This document shows, piece after piece, positions 32,046-44,977 of a stretch of 64,000 bases of DNA. The notes below the pieces were generated by a model. It saw only the letters and a list, made by a program, of their open reading frames with translations. It made no database searches and was not told the origin of the DNA. Position numbers and translations under genes: made by a program. Positions within the stretch are counted from its first letter, which is position 1. Every line of letters starts with the position of its first letter. This DNA comes from Ziziphus jujuba (lineage: Eukaryota; Streptophyta; Magnoliopsida; Rosales; Rhamnaceae), in assembly GCF_031755915.1 (NCBI RefSeq), contig NC_083387.1:24988501-25052500 (forward strand), in the 5' to 3' direction.

Positions 32046-33939
32046 AAACATATATATATATATATATATATAGATATAATACCTTTTGAAAATCTTTGTT
32101 GATGGTTCTTAGGAAATGATCAGAAGGATTTTGGAGAGCCGTGCAAGGAAAACCGCTTGAAATGAAAAACTACATATTCAAAATTCAATTAAAAAAAAAA
32201 ATACTAGTGGTTAGTTATTTTTCAATTAGCATATAAACTATTTTTCCTTGTAAAATTGGAAAAAACAAAAAACAAAAACAGCTTTTAGTACATAATTATA
32301 TATTAATAAATACATACCTCATTCGCTAAAGATGTCAGTCCAAAGTACACTGTTTTACCAGAAGAGAGAAGGCAAAGATTGTGGAAAAGTTGAAAAACCT
32401 CACTACTTGGTTGATGTATAGATGCAATTATAGTCAATTTCTTATCAAGACGCACGATTCTGCTCATAACCTAATAAGAAGCTGCACTATAAAGCCCACT
32501 TGTTGGTTCATCAAGGAAGAGAAGCTTTGGACGTGTTAGGATTGCAATGCAAATGCTAACTCTCCTCCTTTGCCCACCACTGAGTCCTTTATCTCCCCAC
32601 CCTCCGATCCTTGTGTTCATGGCGTCTTGGAGACCCATTTCTCTTATTGTCATTTCTGCTCTCTCCTTCTTCTTCGATTCCGACATTGAATCTGGCAATC
32701 GGAGTTGAGCTGAGTAGTACACGGCTTCTCGAACCGTTAAAGTCATCATTAGAGTATCATCTTGTGTTACATATGCCTAAGTTAATCATGTTGATTAAAG
32801 TTAGCTCTCTATATATATTATGAGTTTTATCATAATCTTTCTTTTGCTCTTTTTATAAAAGAAATTTTGATAATATCATACCGAGGTACCATAAGCCAAA
32901 GTCTCTTTACGTCCATTTATTAGAATCTCCCCACTCTGCCTCATGTTTAAACTTAATCTCCCTGCAAAATGGAATCATGATCATTAAATTATGAGCTGCT
33001 ATGTCTTTTGCTTCGATTAATAACAGGCGAAAAGGAATGTTAAAAATATATATATAAATCCATCATTCTGTTACCTTCAACAAACTTAAACATTTAGAAA
33101 ATGTAATTAGCTTAATTTACGAAGCTATAGATTTTTGTATTTTCTCGCAATTTTTTGTTTTTGTTTTTTTTTTTTTGGGCCATCTGAAAATTTTAATTTT
33201 GCCATTTTCCTTGCGACAAAGATATAATTTTGTATATTTAAAAAAAATGGAAAATCTTGATTTTCTCGCTAAAAAATATTCTTTGCTAAAAAGCGGTAGC
33301 AAAAGAATAATTTTGTTGTAGTCACACAGTTGGTAAAATCTCAAGGTCTTGAGCTCGAAAAATCAAGAAAAATATTTTTGGAGATATATATATATATATA
33401 TATACAGACCTCCCAAGGCATCAAGAAGTGTGGACTTGCCACAGCCAGAAGGACCCATAAGTGCCAAGAGCTCTCCAGGTCTTGCAAAACCTGTTAGACC
33501 TTGGAGAATGCGTTTGGTTGTGCTCCTTCCATGGTGGCTTGTCACCCAAAGATCCTTCCATGTCATGTAAGCCCCATTTTCCACCACTGTATCATCATCT
33601 CTACTATTGGTAATTGGAATTACCGTTTCCACCTCTACTCTACTTGATCTTTCAGTTACTACTTTAGGGTTTTCAGGCTTGGTAGCATTCGAAAGGACAA
33701 AAGCCATGGTGATGAGATGCTACATATATAGCTTGGAAATGGAAGGAAAATTGGTTGCTTTTGATGCGGAGCCAAAACTCTCCAGCCACACCCTAATATA
33801 TATACATGTAGATCTCCATATAAGCATTTACGCCATGTGCTTAAATAAAATTATATCTCTATATTAATAAAACATTTTAGATTAGGAATTGTTATAATGA
33901 TTTTAAAAACAAAAACCGAAAAAAGTGAGGGCATCTCAA

Positions 33940-34130
33940 AAAACTTTCTATTTGTATTATACTCTTTATTTTAAAGAGTCTATCCTTAAAAAAGACTCCA
34001 ACCCATTTTTTATATTGACTTTTTAATATAAAAATTGGTTTGGCTTTCCAAATCTAGAGAGTAAATCCACTCTTATTTGGTGTTTTAGTTGTATTTTATA
34101 TCATTTTTCATTTGGTGTTTCAAACAAGTT
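33940..34130. repeat. Dispersed AT-rich repeat, MITE-like (copy 2)
   Basis: Related to 31125-31290 by shared words ATTTTAAAGAGT and TTGACTTTTTAATAT in the same order and orientation. Boundaries are uncertain. Confidence 0.4.
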
Positions 34131-34682
34131 TCTAACATCACTAGAACAATTTTTTATAGAAAAAAAATATATGTTTATTATTTATTTCATGGTGTACAAT
34201 AAATAATGCTTATAGAAACATAAAAATAAAGAGTATAATTAATAAAGAATATTGTTAGTGTAATACTTGTGAGTTTTGAAAGGGCAAGATCAGTAAATAA
34301 TACATTTGGTGAATTGTGATGATCAAAGGGCAAATCAATGAACAATACATTGAGATGAATTATGACAACGAGTGGTGGTTTGGTTAGAAGCTGCCAAGAT
34401 AAATGTGGGTCGGGGAGGGGCAATGATATGCTAACTGGTGTCCAATCCCGCATCACTCGGGTTTAGCTCAAATGTAAAGTAGACACTCTTTAACAGCCAA
34501 GGTTTTGTTAGAGCGGTTGGCTTCAGAATTTGAAAAAACTCTAAAATTAAGTGTGCTTCAATGAGAGAAACCTAATATGGATTATCTCCTGAAAAGTTTA
34601 AACAAAAAACTCCATAATATCAATGGAATAAGGTGGATAAATTGCGAATAATATCAATGGAGAGAGAGTAGGGCATAACAGT

Positions 34683-35161
34683 TAGAGCAATCCCAATGTC
34701 ATTCTTCATTTTGAAAAGCATAATTTTCAAAATAAAGAATACTCTTCAAAATAAAGAGCATTTTAAAGGATTTAAAAAAATAAAGAATGAGTTATTTTCA
34801 GTATATTCCAGTGATACTTTTTATAGCTACTCTTTATTTTGCCTTTCCCTATCGATAATTATGACTTACCTATTCTCTTCTTTTTTTTACCCTTATCATA
34901 TATAAAAAAGTTGTATTTATAAAAAAATGAAATATGAAATTTAATTATAATTGTGCATAGAAAATTGTGTATCAATTAATGAGTTTATCAAAAGTTTTAT
35001 ATAGAAAGCGGATCTGATTCTTTATATTTGAAGAGCCAAGCTCTTTATTTTAGTTTTTTTAATTTACAGAGCCTATTAGAGTATTGAGGAAAAAAAATAT
35101 GACTCTTTAAAATAGAAAGAAAAAAAAAAGACTTTTAAAAAGTCTGATAGAGATGCTCTTA
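34683..35161. repeat. hAT-type MITE candidate
   Basis: The left end AGAGCAATCCCAATG and right end GATAGAGATGCTCTT form short imperfect inverted termini of the AGAGCATCTCC type common in plant MITEs. The interior is full of CTTTATTTT/AAAATAAAGAG words in both orientations. Target duplication was not resolved. Confidence 0.4.
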
Positions 35162-36347
35162 GAGGACCTAATAAAATTTCTCTTTATCTTTAAAAACACT
35201 TTAATTTGAAAAATATGTTCTTTGAAATAAAAACCCTTTGATGATGATTTTTTTTTTTTCATTTTTTTTTTTGTATTAACCTTAGCATAAGAGAATTACC
35301 TAAGGTATATGGTGCAGAAGCATATATTTAACATCTAGGATTTCAGATCTGGTATATCTCAACGAGGGCCTAACAGAAATTTGTATTTGTTCTGAAAATG
35401 TAGACATGCCTCAAATATTGGTAAAGGCTCAAAAGTTTACCCTTGGGATTGATTTTGGATTATGGATAGGATTTGATATGCCTCTTGCATTATTCAGTAC
35501 TTCTGGAAAAAAGTAGTTAGGCGGTCCTACATTAAATTGTTTTTTAATTCTTTAAGTCCTGTCTATTTTATGATACCCTACAATAAAGGTAATCATAATA
35601 ACGACAATAATAAAGTCTTACTATAGATTTTAAATAGTTTTGGAAATCCCATTTGTGCCTATTTCTTTATCTTGTACAAGTATGTAGATAATTAATGTTT
35701 TCAGTGAAATTTAAGTTTGGAAACTCATGAGAAAAATCTGAAGTATCTATCCTTATTTTTCAGTTTTCATCCATATTCACTATCCATATGATGTTACCTA
35801 AAAACATTCACAAAGAAATTAATAAAAATAAAAAAATAAATATAATTCTAGTACCCTCTAATTTCATAATTTTGCAGTTTAGGCTCTTGCTTTTAAAACC
35901 CACCGTATTGAGCACTTTATTTTTTATTTCATGCATATTGATCAATTGGATCTTATTCTAATCTGCTATATAGAATTACCTTCAATACTTTAATATTAAT
36001 AATAAAAAACATAATTTTTTTTGTACAACAAGCATAAATTATAGGTTCTAAAATAGACAATTTAACGCACATGTTTCAATATTTCATAGTAAACCATTAA
36101 CATCATACCAATATCATTTTTGGCATCCAATTGGAGTTAAAAAATAGAGAATTTAATATAGTAGGTTTTAAACCGAAGCCCCAACTTCATAGATGATCCA
36201 AAACTGGAGGGTGTGTTATAGTGTACCCCAATCAAAAAGGCTTTGTAAAATAAAATAATTATCTTTCAAAGATAAAATAATTATCTTTCAAAAAAAAAAA
36301 AAAAGAAAAAGAAAAAAGGCATGTGGAACTTACATTTAGGGATAAAC

Positions 36348-39300
36348 TGTCAGGACCTATTCAAAATTCCTCACCGGAACCCTAAACAAGCCCAGATACT
36401 AGAAAAACCCTACCGGACTCTCTGATGGAAAATCCGATAGCATCTACCCTAAGGGTTGGACTGACCACAAAATCTCCTACACAGAAAACACACTTCTAAC
36501 AATATCTCCTTATTCCTCCCACCTTACTATAATTTATTCCACAAATTTGCAGCACTTCAAAATTAACAGGGAACTAGTGCAATATTATAAATAAATGTTC
36601 ATTGTAGTATACAACGCCTTATAAAATTTTAAGTATAAGAATCAATACAAAATGAAGTAGAAAGAAATATTACAAGATAGAAATAAAGGAAAGAAAGACT
36701 TCTTGGACTTCTAGCCACGAATAAAGACGTCAAGCTCGCTCCGATCGATCACATCTACTAACCTGGGTCTAGGAGAATGAATTTAAAAACGTGAGATGCT
36801 AATCATCTTCGTGAGTGACCTAACCTATTATAAAAACGTGAGATACTAATCATCTTCGTGAGTGACCCAATCTATTATACAATAATAATAATAGTATAAC
36901 ACTAAAATAAAATTAATCAATTAATAATAAATAAGTAAATAAATAAATACTAAGCATTTTAAATAATATTTTCTCTCAAATCCCTTACATTTCGCTCAGT
37001 TGGAAATGTCCCCTTTTTAAAACATTTCACAAAAACCCAATATCTATTCACACCAAAAATCAAGAAAATAATTAATTAAATAAATTGCAAATATAAATGC
37101 AACAAATTAAAGATCTAAACTTATAATGAAAACTAAAAATAATTTCTATTAAATTGTAACACATTGTCATAAATAAAATAAAACAACGCATAATAAAATT
37201 TATATCAGAAATAAGTAAGGAAATATTAAATAAATAAAATAAAATAAATTAAGAATGCACATAAAATACAAATGATAATTAGAATCAAGGTTTACATTGG
37301 AAACACTTTTAAAATCCCTTATTAAATCTAGAACAAGATGTCAGGACCCGTCCAGAATTCCTTCCCGGAACCCTAGACAAGCCCTGATCCCAGGAAAACC
37401 CTACCGGACCCTCCTATGGAAAATCCGGCAGAACCTCCCCTAAGGGATGGACTTACTACAAAATTTCCTGCACTGAAAACGCACTTCTATAATTGTCCCC
37501 TTATTCCTCCCACAGTACTACAAGTTGGTTCCACAAATTTCAGCACTTCAAAATAAATACAGTAATCCAGTGCATAATAAATACATAAGTGTCCCATACA
37601 GTATACAGAGCTTCATGAAGTACTACTAAGTATAGAATACAGCAAGAGTGAAAGAAATATTACAACTGCAATAAAAGAAGAACAGGGTACTTCACGAACT
37701 AAAACAGCGAGGAAGGTCAAGTCCGCTCCAAATGAACACCGACAACCTGGTACCTAGAGGAACGGAATTTAAGAGTGTGAGATGCTAATCATCTCAGTGA
37801 GTGACCCTATCTACTATACAATATAATACCACGGTAATAAGTAGATAGATAATAATTACTTGGAAATAATAATTTCTCTCAAAACCCTTACAATTCTCTC
37901 AGTTGGAAAAGTTTCCCTTTTAAAACCTTTTCACAAAACCCTTTGTTCGTATTCCCCGAAAATCAAGACATCAAATAAATAAATACCAGAAATAGTAATA
38001 ATTATATTTTTAATTCCAATATAGTTTCAAAACATTTTATTTTAAAACACAGTTCTGAAAATCATTTGATGCACCCACTATATACCAGTGGCGCCAACAG
38101 TACCCAGCGTCCCAAGGTACCGCCAGACAGGAGGTTATAGAAAGAAACCGGCATACGGTCGCGTGGCGTCCCACTGCGCCGCTGCTAACCTGGTGTCCCG
38201 GCCATGGAGGGGTGGCCTACCCTCATCCGATGGCAACCACTGCGCGGTACTCACACCCACCTGCACGCTAACCATATCCGTGTGCACAATATCCATATCA
38301 CATATAAACAGAACACCAGTACGTGCACGGTGCATCTAAAAATCATAAAATCCACATATTTAATTTATATCAAAACTCACATTTTGCATAAACATAGCGG
38401 GTATCTTCCATCCGCTTGAACCCGAAAATTCTCCACAATTTATTTATAATCAACACCAAAAATTTCATGATTTTCAAATCCACCAACTCCCAAATATTCA
38501 CATTTTCTCAATGGCATAAATAATTCTTGAAATATAATAATCAATCACATAATATTCCACGGGCATATTTTATAAAAATTGAAATCACCAACATAAACAA
38601 ATATTTTTCTTGAAATATTTGAAAATCAAATCATGGGCGTTGGCCGTTGGCTGGGATTTTTTGCAGATTTGTAGATCGTGGGGAGAGCAATCCAACGGGA
38701 CCGGCGGTGAGGCAAACGGAGGCCGGACGGCGGAGAAATCACGGTTTGAAGAATTCCGGCCCCTCGCCGGAAAAAGCTCCGATCCCGGCGCGTCGGTGGT
38801 CCGGTGGCCGTGAAACTTGGTGGGTCGGCCGGACTTGAGGAGGTGGTGATGGCTAGCTGGCACGTGTGGCCGGAAAATGGCCGGAAATGGGCCAATCAAT
38901 GGTGGCCGGCTGTGGAGGGAAAAAGTCACTGCCGATCTTCGAACGCTCGATCTGGGCGCGTCCGGCGGTCAATCGCCGTGAAACTTTGAGGTTTTGCCGG
39001 AAATGGGGAGGGGAATCTTTCTGGCCGGTGCGTGTACGGTAGATCGGCCGGAAAATTTGAAAATCTCCGGTGGCCGGTCAGATTCTCTCTCTTTCTCTCT
39101 CTTCCCCGAGAATTTTATCAAATAAAAGCCACCGTGTGACACTGTTCATGCCACGTAGACCAATAAGAAGCTGACACGTGGCGTCACTGTGCACTTAAGC
39201 CAGATATAATAAAATAATACGGTATCCGGCGAATTTCAAACGTCCATAACTTTTTAAGCAAACGTCCGATTCAAGCGTGCCGCTAGTCTATGAACTCGTA

Positions 39301-41369
39301 TCGACGAGTACTTTACAACCATACTAAAGTCAAAACAAAATTACATCTCAAGAAAAAGTCAACTCCCAGCACCTTTTAGACTGTTTGCAGTTCAACTTGT
39401 TTTGCCCATAACTTTCAAACCATAGCTCCGTTTTCGACGTGCTACTAGTCTACGAACTTGGGACATCATGCACTTCGCCATGGTACCCTGGTCAACTAGA
39501 AATTCCAACTGGAGCAAAACGTCAATTTTTGACCCGCTCGGTCAACGGTCAACCTCGATCAACGTGCACGGATTCCGGTGCGATTTGGGATGGGGTGTTA
39601 CACAAGATGCCATAAGATGAAATAAATAAGATCAAAATTAAACTTATATTAAGGAAATTTGGTATAAAAACAAAAATAAACTCATTATAAAATTTATAAA
39701 ATTTACTAATTAAATCAATAAAATAATCAAAGAAATATTTAGATCAATTTATATTTATTTGAAATAAGTGGTAAAACATAATACAATCTGTTTTAAAATA
39801 CCAAATCGGATTAAATAGTAAAATCAAGGTAAAAATGCATTTTTAAATCATCAATTGAAATAATTTATAAAAACACCATTTTACACATTTTAAAATATTT
39901 TATTTTGAAAATCATATCGAAAATATCCCAATGCACCATACTATATACCAGTGATGCCCGATGATGCCCAGTGTCCCAAAGCACTACCTGACGGGGAGGT
40001 TAAAGAGAGAACGTACATCTAGGCCACCCTCGCATCCCAGCAATGCCGATGCTATAACCCTTAATCCTAGCCATGGAAGGGGGTGGCTATGGCCAATCTC
40101 AAATTTGCCTACCCTCGGTCTGATGGCAACCACGGGAGAGTATAAAACTACGTGCTCATAACAATCCACCCACACGCTAATCACATCCACAACTACGGAA
40201 CACCAATACTGTATGGGTACGTCTAAAACCAATAAAAATCATATATTTCCAAATCTCAAAATCTCATAATTACACATTGGATTTAATATCTCTTTTCAAA
40301 GCCATGCAATTTATATTTCCTTTAAACCATCAATCATAAATCCATCACTTTAAATCCATCAAGCTGAATCCATCAATTAAAATATACCAATTTCCAATGG
40401 CATAAAATCAAACTCTTAGTATTTAAATACATAAAAATTTTAAAACAATATTTCCTCAAATCCTTGAAATCAATTTAAATTAAACGTATCATGTAAATTC
40501 ATGCATGATTAAATACCACAATTCATCAATACTATAAAATAACTTCTGCCATTATTTCCAAATTTCCTCAAAAATCAAATATAAGTAAATTCCATAATTC
40601 ATCAATATATAATAAACTTAAAATAAATAATTTCACTCAAATCCATACAATCAATCCATACCAAAAATAATATTAAATCACATAAATTCATATATTATTA
40701 AAATCATGTAATTACCTTTATTATACATCATAAATTCAATAATAAACATAATAATAATTAATAAGAATTTAAAACCACAAATCCTTTAAATTCCCAAATT
40801 CATAAAATTCTTGAAATCAAAATATTTCTTAATGTATAAATATTTTTAATTCAATCAATTTGGTCAAAATTTCAAATATGAATTTATTAAATATTTAACA
40901 CATGAAATATTAAATTTCCAAATATTCAATTACACAATATATATATATATTTTCACACCCGAAAATAATTTTGAAGGTGGATCACTCACCTTGAGCACGC
41001 AATTCAATCAAGATCCTCCACAGGATTACTCTCACAACTCACACGTGCTCATAAAATATCAATATTATACAAAATCAAATAAACTAATATTTTATTAATA
41101 CATGGTACTCGGCGGAGCTAACACAAATGGTATCCAAAATTTGCAAATAATATATCAAAACAAAGCTTACAACACAAGGATTAACAATCGAGTCTCACCT
41201 TCCAGAGATCGGAGCCGTGATGGCCAGAATCTCATCGGAAAACTCTTAGAATTCAAGTATTCAAATCTCACAAATCGTTGAGAATTGAAGGAAACTGACC
41301 TCAAATTCGGATTTAGGGAGGTCAAACTAGTGGGAAAAGTAGGTGGGATCATCGGGAACTCACTGGAAT
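36348..41369 (-). mobile_element. Truncated family A-related LTR (A'), host of a nested solo LTR
   Basis: It reads TGTCAGGACC at its left end, the complement of the LTR end. It continues to 37338, is interrupted by 37339-39602, and resumes to 41369. Donor AAG|GTGAGT (40989) and acceptor TCTCCTAG (36779) occupy the same positions as in other copies, as does the GC island (39950-40145). The first part of the LTR (W-boxes, promoter, most of the GC-rich segment) is missing, because at 41370 a fragment of another LTR begins. The left flank TAAAC has no matching duplication on the right. Confidence 0.8.
37339..39602 (-). mobile_element. Nested solo LTR, family A (2264 bp, internally deleted)
   Basis: The ends are TGTCAGGACC and GGGGTGTTACA. 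Perfect 5-bp duplications CAAGA (37334-37338 and 39603-39607) flank it. It lies within the A' LTR and is therefore younger. It is about 630 bp shorter than full copies: AT-rich intron-like sequence joins directly to the GC-rich segment near 38630, removing the donor-like site. The GC island is present at about 38085-38270. Confidence 0.92.
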
Positions 41370-41515
41370 TGTAACATCCCGTCCCAAAGTACAACGGAAA
41401 TTTTCCAACTTGACTGAGGTTGACCGTTGATCGTTGACTTTGACAGTTAACCGAATGGATCAAAAGTTGACTTTTTGACTTGGATGAAATTCTAGGTTGA
41501 CTGAGGTACCGTTAC
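41370..41515 (+). mobile_element. Fragment of the first ~145 bp of a family A LTR, plus orientation
   Basis: It begins TGTAACATCCCGTCCC and follows the family start through the W-box array to GGTACCGTTAC, where it meets the truncated pol gene. The five bases GTAAC (read on the minus strand) fit both the LTR and pol, so the junction has microhomology. Its orientation is opposite to the A' LTR on its left. Confidence 0.8.
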
Positions 41516-44500
41516 AATTTCAAATGGAGTAAATTTAGTTGTTGAATGTAAAGACCTATTATATGCAAATTCAACATGTGGCAAACATTCTTCCCAAGTC
41601 CTTAAATTTCTACTAATTAATGCTCTCAACAATGCAGACAAGGTTCTATTTACTACTTCGGTTTGTCCATCAGTTTGTGGATGACAAGTAGTTGAAAATA
41701 AAAGCTTAGTACCTAATTTAGCCCACAATGTTTTCCAAAAATAGCTTAAGAACTTAGCATCCCTATCCGAAACAATAGTTCTTGGCATTCCATGCAATCT
41801 CACTATTTCCTTGAAAAATAAATTAGCAATATTGGATGCATCATCAGTTTTGTTACATGCAATAAAATGTGCCATCTTGGAAAACCTATCTACTACAACA
41901 AATATTGAATCCTTACCTGTCCTTGACCTAGGCAACCCAAGAATAAAATCCATAGACAAATCTACCCAAGGATAGGTAGGGATCGGCAAAGGCTTATACA
42001 ATCCATGCAGCTTCAATGTTGATTTTGTTTTTCGGCACTTCAAATATCTTTCACAAATTCTCTCAACATCTCTTCTCATGTTAGGCCAATAAAAATGTTC
42101 TTGCAGCAAGGATAAAGTTTTTAAAACACCAAAATGGCCCATTAAACCACCCCCATGTCCTTCCCGAACCAATAATTCCCTAATACTACAATGAGGCACA
42201 CAAAGTTTGTTTTCCATAAACAAATATCCCGCAAATATGTAAAATTTATTAAATCCATGTTTCAAACAGGTTCTAAAAATTTCTTCAAAGTCACTATCAT
42301 GCTCATAAAGTTCTTTCAATTGTTCAAATCCAAGCAATCTAGCATCTAAGGTAGAAAAGAGCACATACCTTCGAGATAATGCATCGGCAACCACATTTTC
42401 CTTACCTTTTTTGTAGATCACATATGGAAATGTTTCAATAAATTCAATCCACTTAGCATGACTTCGGTTGAGCTTTCCTTGACCCTTGATATTCTTCAAA
42501 GACTCATGATCCGTATGAATCACAAACTCCTTTGGCATGAGATAATGCTGCCACGTCTCCAAAGCCCTCACCAAAGCATACATCTCCTTATCATAAGTCG
42601 GGTAGTTTAGGGCAGCTCCATTTAATTTTTCACTAAAGTAGGCTATGGGTCTTCCTTCTTGCATTAAGACAGCTCCAATACCTACACCTGAAGCATCACA
42701 TTCATTTTCAAAAGTCTTAGAAAAATTTGGTAAAACTAACAAAGGTGCATTACACAATTTTTCTTTCAACAAATTAAAAGATTTTTCTTGTACTTCCCCC
42801 CATTTGAAACCAACATTCTTCTTGACAACTTCATTCAATGGTGCTGCTATGGTACTAAAATCCTTGACAAATCTTCGGTAAAAGCTTGCCAAGCCATGAA
42901 AGCTCCTCACTTGGGTGATAGAAGTAAGAACCGGCCATTCTTGAATTGCTTTCACCTTAGCTTGGTCAACTTTGATTCCTGCAGCACTTACTACAAAACC
43001 TAGAAACACAAGCTCTTCTTTGCAAAATTCACATTTTTTAATGTTAGCAAACAATCTTTCCTTTCTAAGAACTTGCAAAACTTGCCTAAGTTGATCCACA
43101 TGGTCATCCAAATTTCGGCTATATATTAGAATGTCATCAAAATAAACAACCACAAATTTACCAATAAATGGGCGCATTACATGATTCATAAGCCTCATGA
43201 AAGTACTAGGTGCATTGGATAATCCAAAAGGCATAACTAACCATTCATACAGCCCATATTTAGTTTTGAATGCGGTTTTCCATTCGTCACCTTCTTTCAT
43301 CCTAATTTGGTGATAACCACTCCTAAGATCATTTTTTGTAAACATACAAGCACCATGCAACTCATCAAGCATATCATCTAATCTAGGAACGGGATGTCTA
43401 TATTTGATGGTAATGTTATTTATAGCCCTACAATCAACACACATTCTCCAAGAACCATCCTTTTTAGGTACCAACAAAACAGGAACAGCACATGGACTTA
43501 AACTCTCACGAATGTATCCTTTATCAAGCAAATCACTTACCTGTTTTTGCAGCTCCTTTGTTTCTTCGGGATTGCTCCTATAAGCTGGTCTATTTGGTAT
43601 GGCAGCCCCTGGAATAAATTCAATTTGATTTTCTATCCCTAGAATAGGTGGTAGTCCACTTGGAATCTCATTTGGGAAGACATCTCCAAATTCCTTCAAA
43701 AGAGAAATCATTGAACTTGGCAATTCAAGTTCTTCAAAGTTAGTTTGATCATTAAAATAATTTTCTTTGTAAAGCATGACCAGCAAAGGTTTCTTACACT
43801 CAATAACCTTATTAATATCCCCTAAACTCAAATAAAAATTGCTACTTAACCTTTCCTTTCTTTCTTTTTCTTTTTTTCCCTTGGATTGGCGCACACCTTC
43901 GGATTCCTCTTCCTTCTCCAAGCTCGCGGGTTTGCCACTTCCTTTTCCCTCTCTTTTGGTTTTCCCTTGATCTTTCCACTCAATATGAATCTTAGAAACC
44001 TTACCTTGGTCAGCAACCTCAATCTTACCATCTTGAAAGGACGGTGAAGCCGTTGGTGCCATACTTTCTTTTTCCTTGAGCTTTTCGGCTTCTCTCCTTT
44101 GTTGCATTTGTAATTGGTCTTTGTAAACCTCTTTAGGAGATAATGGTTCCAGCTTGACCTTCTTCCCTTTAAACCTGAAAACAATACTATTTTCTCGACC
44201 AAAATGAATAGCATCTTTATCAAATTGCCATGGTCTACCTAATAGTATATGTCCAGCAATTATGGGTACAATATCACATAAAACTACATCCTCATATCTA
44301 CCTATATTAAATTTTACTTTGGCTTGTTTGTTTACTTTCATCTCACCACTATCATTAAGCCATTGTAATCTATAAGGTTCTGGATGTTTAATTGTTTTCA
44401 AGCCTAATTTATCAACTACAAGATTACTTATCACATTAGTACAACTCCCACTATCTATAATCATGCTACAAATTTTACCTTGTATTTCACAGCGAGTGTG

Positions 44501-44692
44501 GAAGATGTTTTCTCTTTGTATCTGCTCTTCATCTTTGTAGATAGCAAGTACTCTCCTTGAAACCAAGCTCAACTCGACATTAGATGTATCTACAGGTTCG
44601 GCTTCATCTTCATTGCAATCCTCCTCTTGCTCGGTTTCAGCCCCACTTTCTTCATTTGCGGATTCCAGCTCACCATCACCCTTTAATACCAT
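41516..44692 (-). pseudogene. Family B pol: protease, RT, RNase H, integrase (long open frame, 3'-truncated)
   Basis: About 1060 codons are open. Rough residues from the first Met are protease active-site DSGSC (80-84), a low-complexity Lys/Glu-rich linker (200-285), RT with [12 protein letters not shown] (454-465) and YFDDILIYS (517-525), then RNase H ([16 protein letters not shown]), the integrase HHCC zinc finger (ending [12 protein letters not shown]), and the core with [19 protein letters not shown] and [10 protein letters not shown]. It is cut after TPFEIV by LTR sequence, so the integrase C-terminal domain is missing. It is in the same frame as gag upstream, separated by two stop codons. 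No restored frame is given. Confidence 0.92.
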
Positions 44693-44734
44693 GATTCTTC
44701 TATTTGGGCATTGGCTGGCTATGTGTCCCCTTCC

Positions 44735-44977
44735 TTAGCACTTAAAACAAATTATTTCTCTTGATTTTTGAGGTTTAGGATCAGATTTTATCTCACCTCT
44801 AAGTGCTTGGACAGATTCGGTCTTGATCTCCCTTCTTGGCCGATTGGTAGTTTCTTCTCCTAATTTCGGCTTCAACTTGTTTTCATAAGTGGAATTGTTT
44901 TTCCAGCCACTTGAACTTGTCCTTCCACTGCTAGAAACTCCTCCAAACCCTGTACTAACACCCCTCCTCTTGAATTA
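44735..44977 (-). pseudogene. Family B gag-pol junction: zinc knuckle broken by stop codons
   Basis: The gag frame stops at TAA (44975-44977) and a second TAA (44735-44737) falls inside the CCHC knuckle, between CFKC and GRGHIASQC. Both stops are in one frame with gag and pol, so a single gag-pol frame was interrupted by just two point-type changes. Confidence 0.85.

Larger units (their letters stand above)
29576..32082 (-). other. Intron 4 of the unit 2 ABCG gene (2.5 kb, repeat-filled)
   Basis: It lies between exon 5 (donor side 32082, acceptor CATAG before 29575) and exon 4. It holds a TRIM array (30068-31012), a MITE-like hairpin (about 31900-32045), GAAAAA and TTA microsatellites (29675-29714 and 31567-31590), TG repeats and a block near 31125-31290 resembling 33950-34090. 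No coding exon was found in it. Confidence 0.75.
17221..33707 (-). pseudogene. ABCG: ABCG half-transporter gene of unit 2, interrupted by a Ty3 element and inactivated
   Basis: One gene spans exons 1-6 (29151-33707) and a last exon (17221-17886), now separated by a 10.2-kb Ty3 element. The proof that they belong together is that sequence right of the Ty3 element (28475 onward) matches the intron that follows the unit 3 last exon (about 63805-64000). The product would be an ABCG11/ABCG1-type half-transporter, a plasma-membrane dimer exporting lipid or cuticle/suberin monomers. It is probably dead: a TAG codon in exon 3, D-to-Y in the D-loop, no detectable exon for the conserved GGFPSFVEDMK segment, and a C-terminal 17-bp indel. 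Confidence 0.85.
29151..33707 (-). pseudogene. ABCG: Exons 1-6 of the unit 2 ABCG gene (nucleotide-binding domain and first TM part)
   Basis: Exons by splice signals are 33410-33707, 32882-32961, 32318-32776, 32083-32169, 29444-29575 and 29151-29348. They join in frame: 298+80 nt make whole codons and the rest are multiples of three. Motifs in order are [11 protein letters not shown], Walker [10 protein letters not shown], the Q-loop in AYVTQDD, signature LSGGQRRR, Walker B LLFLDEPTSG, H-loop [14 protein letters not shown], and the first TM block GYYWLRLAVYITLALGLGTI. Exon 3 has TAG at 32471-32473 where the frame expects Tyr, and the D-loop Asp is Tyr (codon 32489-32491). The start is the ATG at 33705-33707. 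Confidence 0.88.
33708..36347. other. AT-rich DNA upstream of the unit 2 ABCG gene
   Basis: This is the promoter side of the ABCG gene. A TATATATA tract on its strand (33797-33804) lies about 95 bases upstream of the ATG, comparable to the unit 1 copy. The rest contains MITE-like repeats (about 33940-34130 and 34683-35161), A/T runs and no recognisable gene. Confidence 0.5.
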
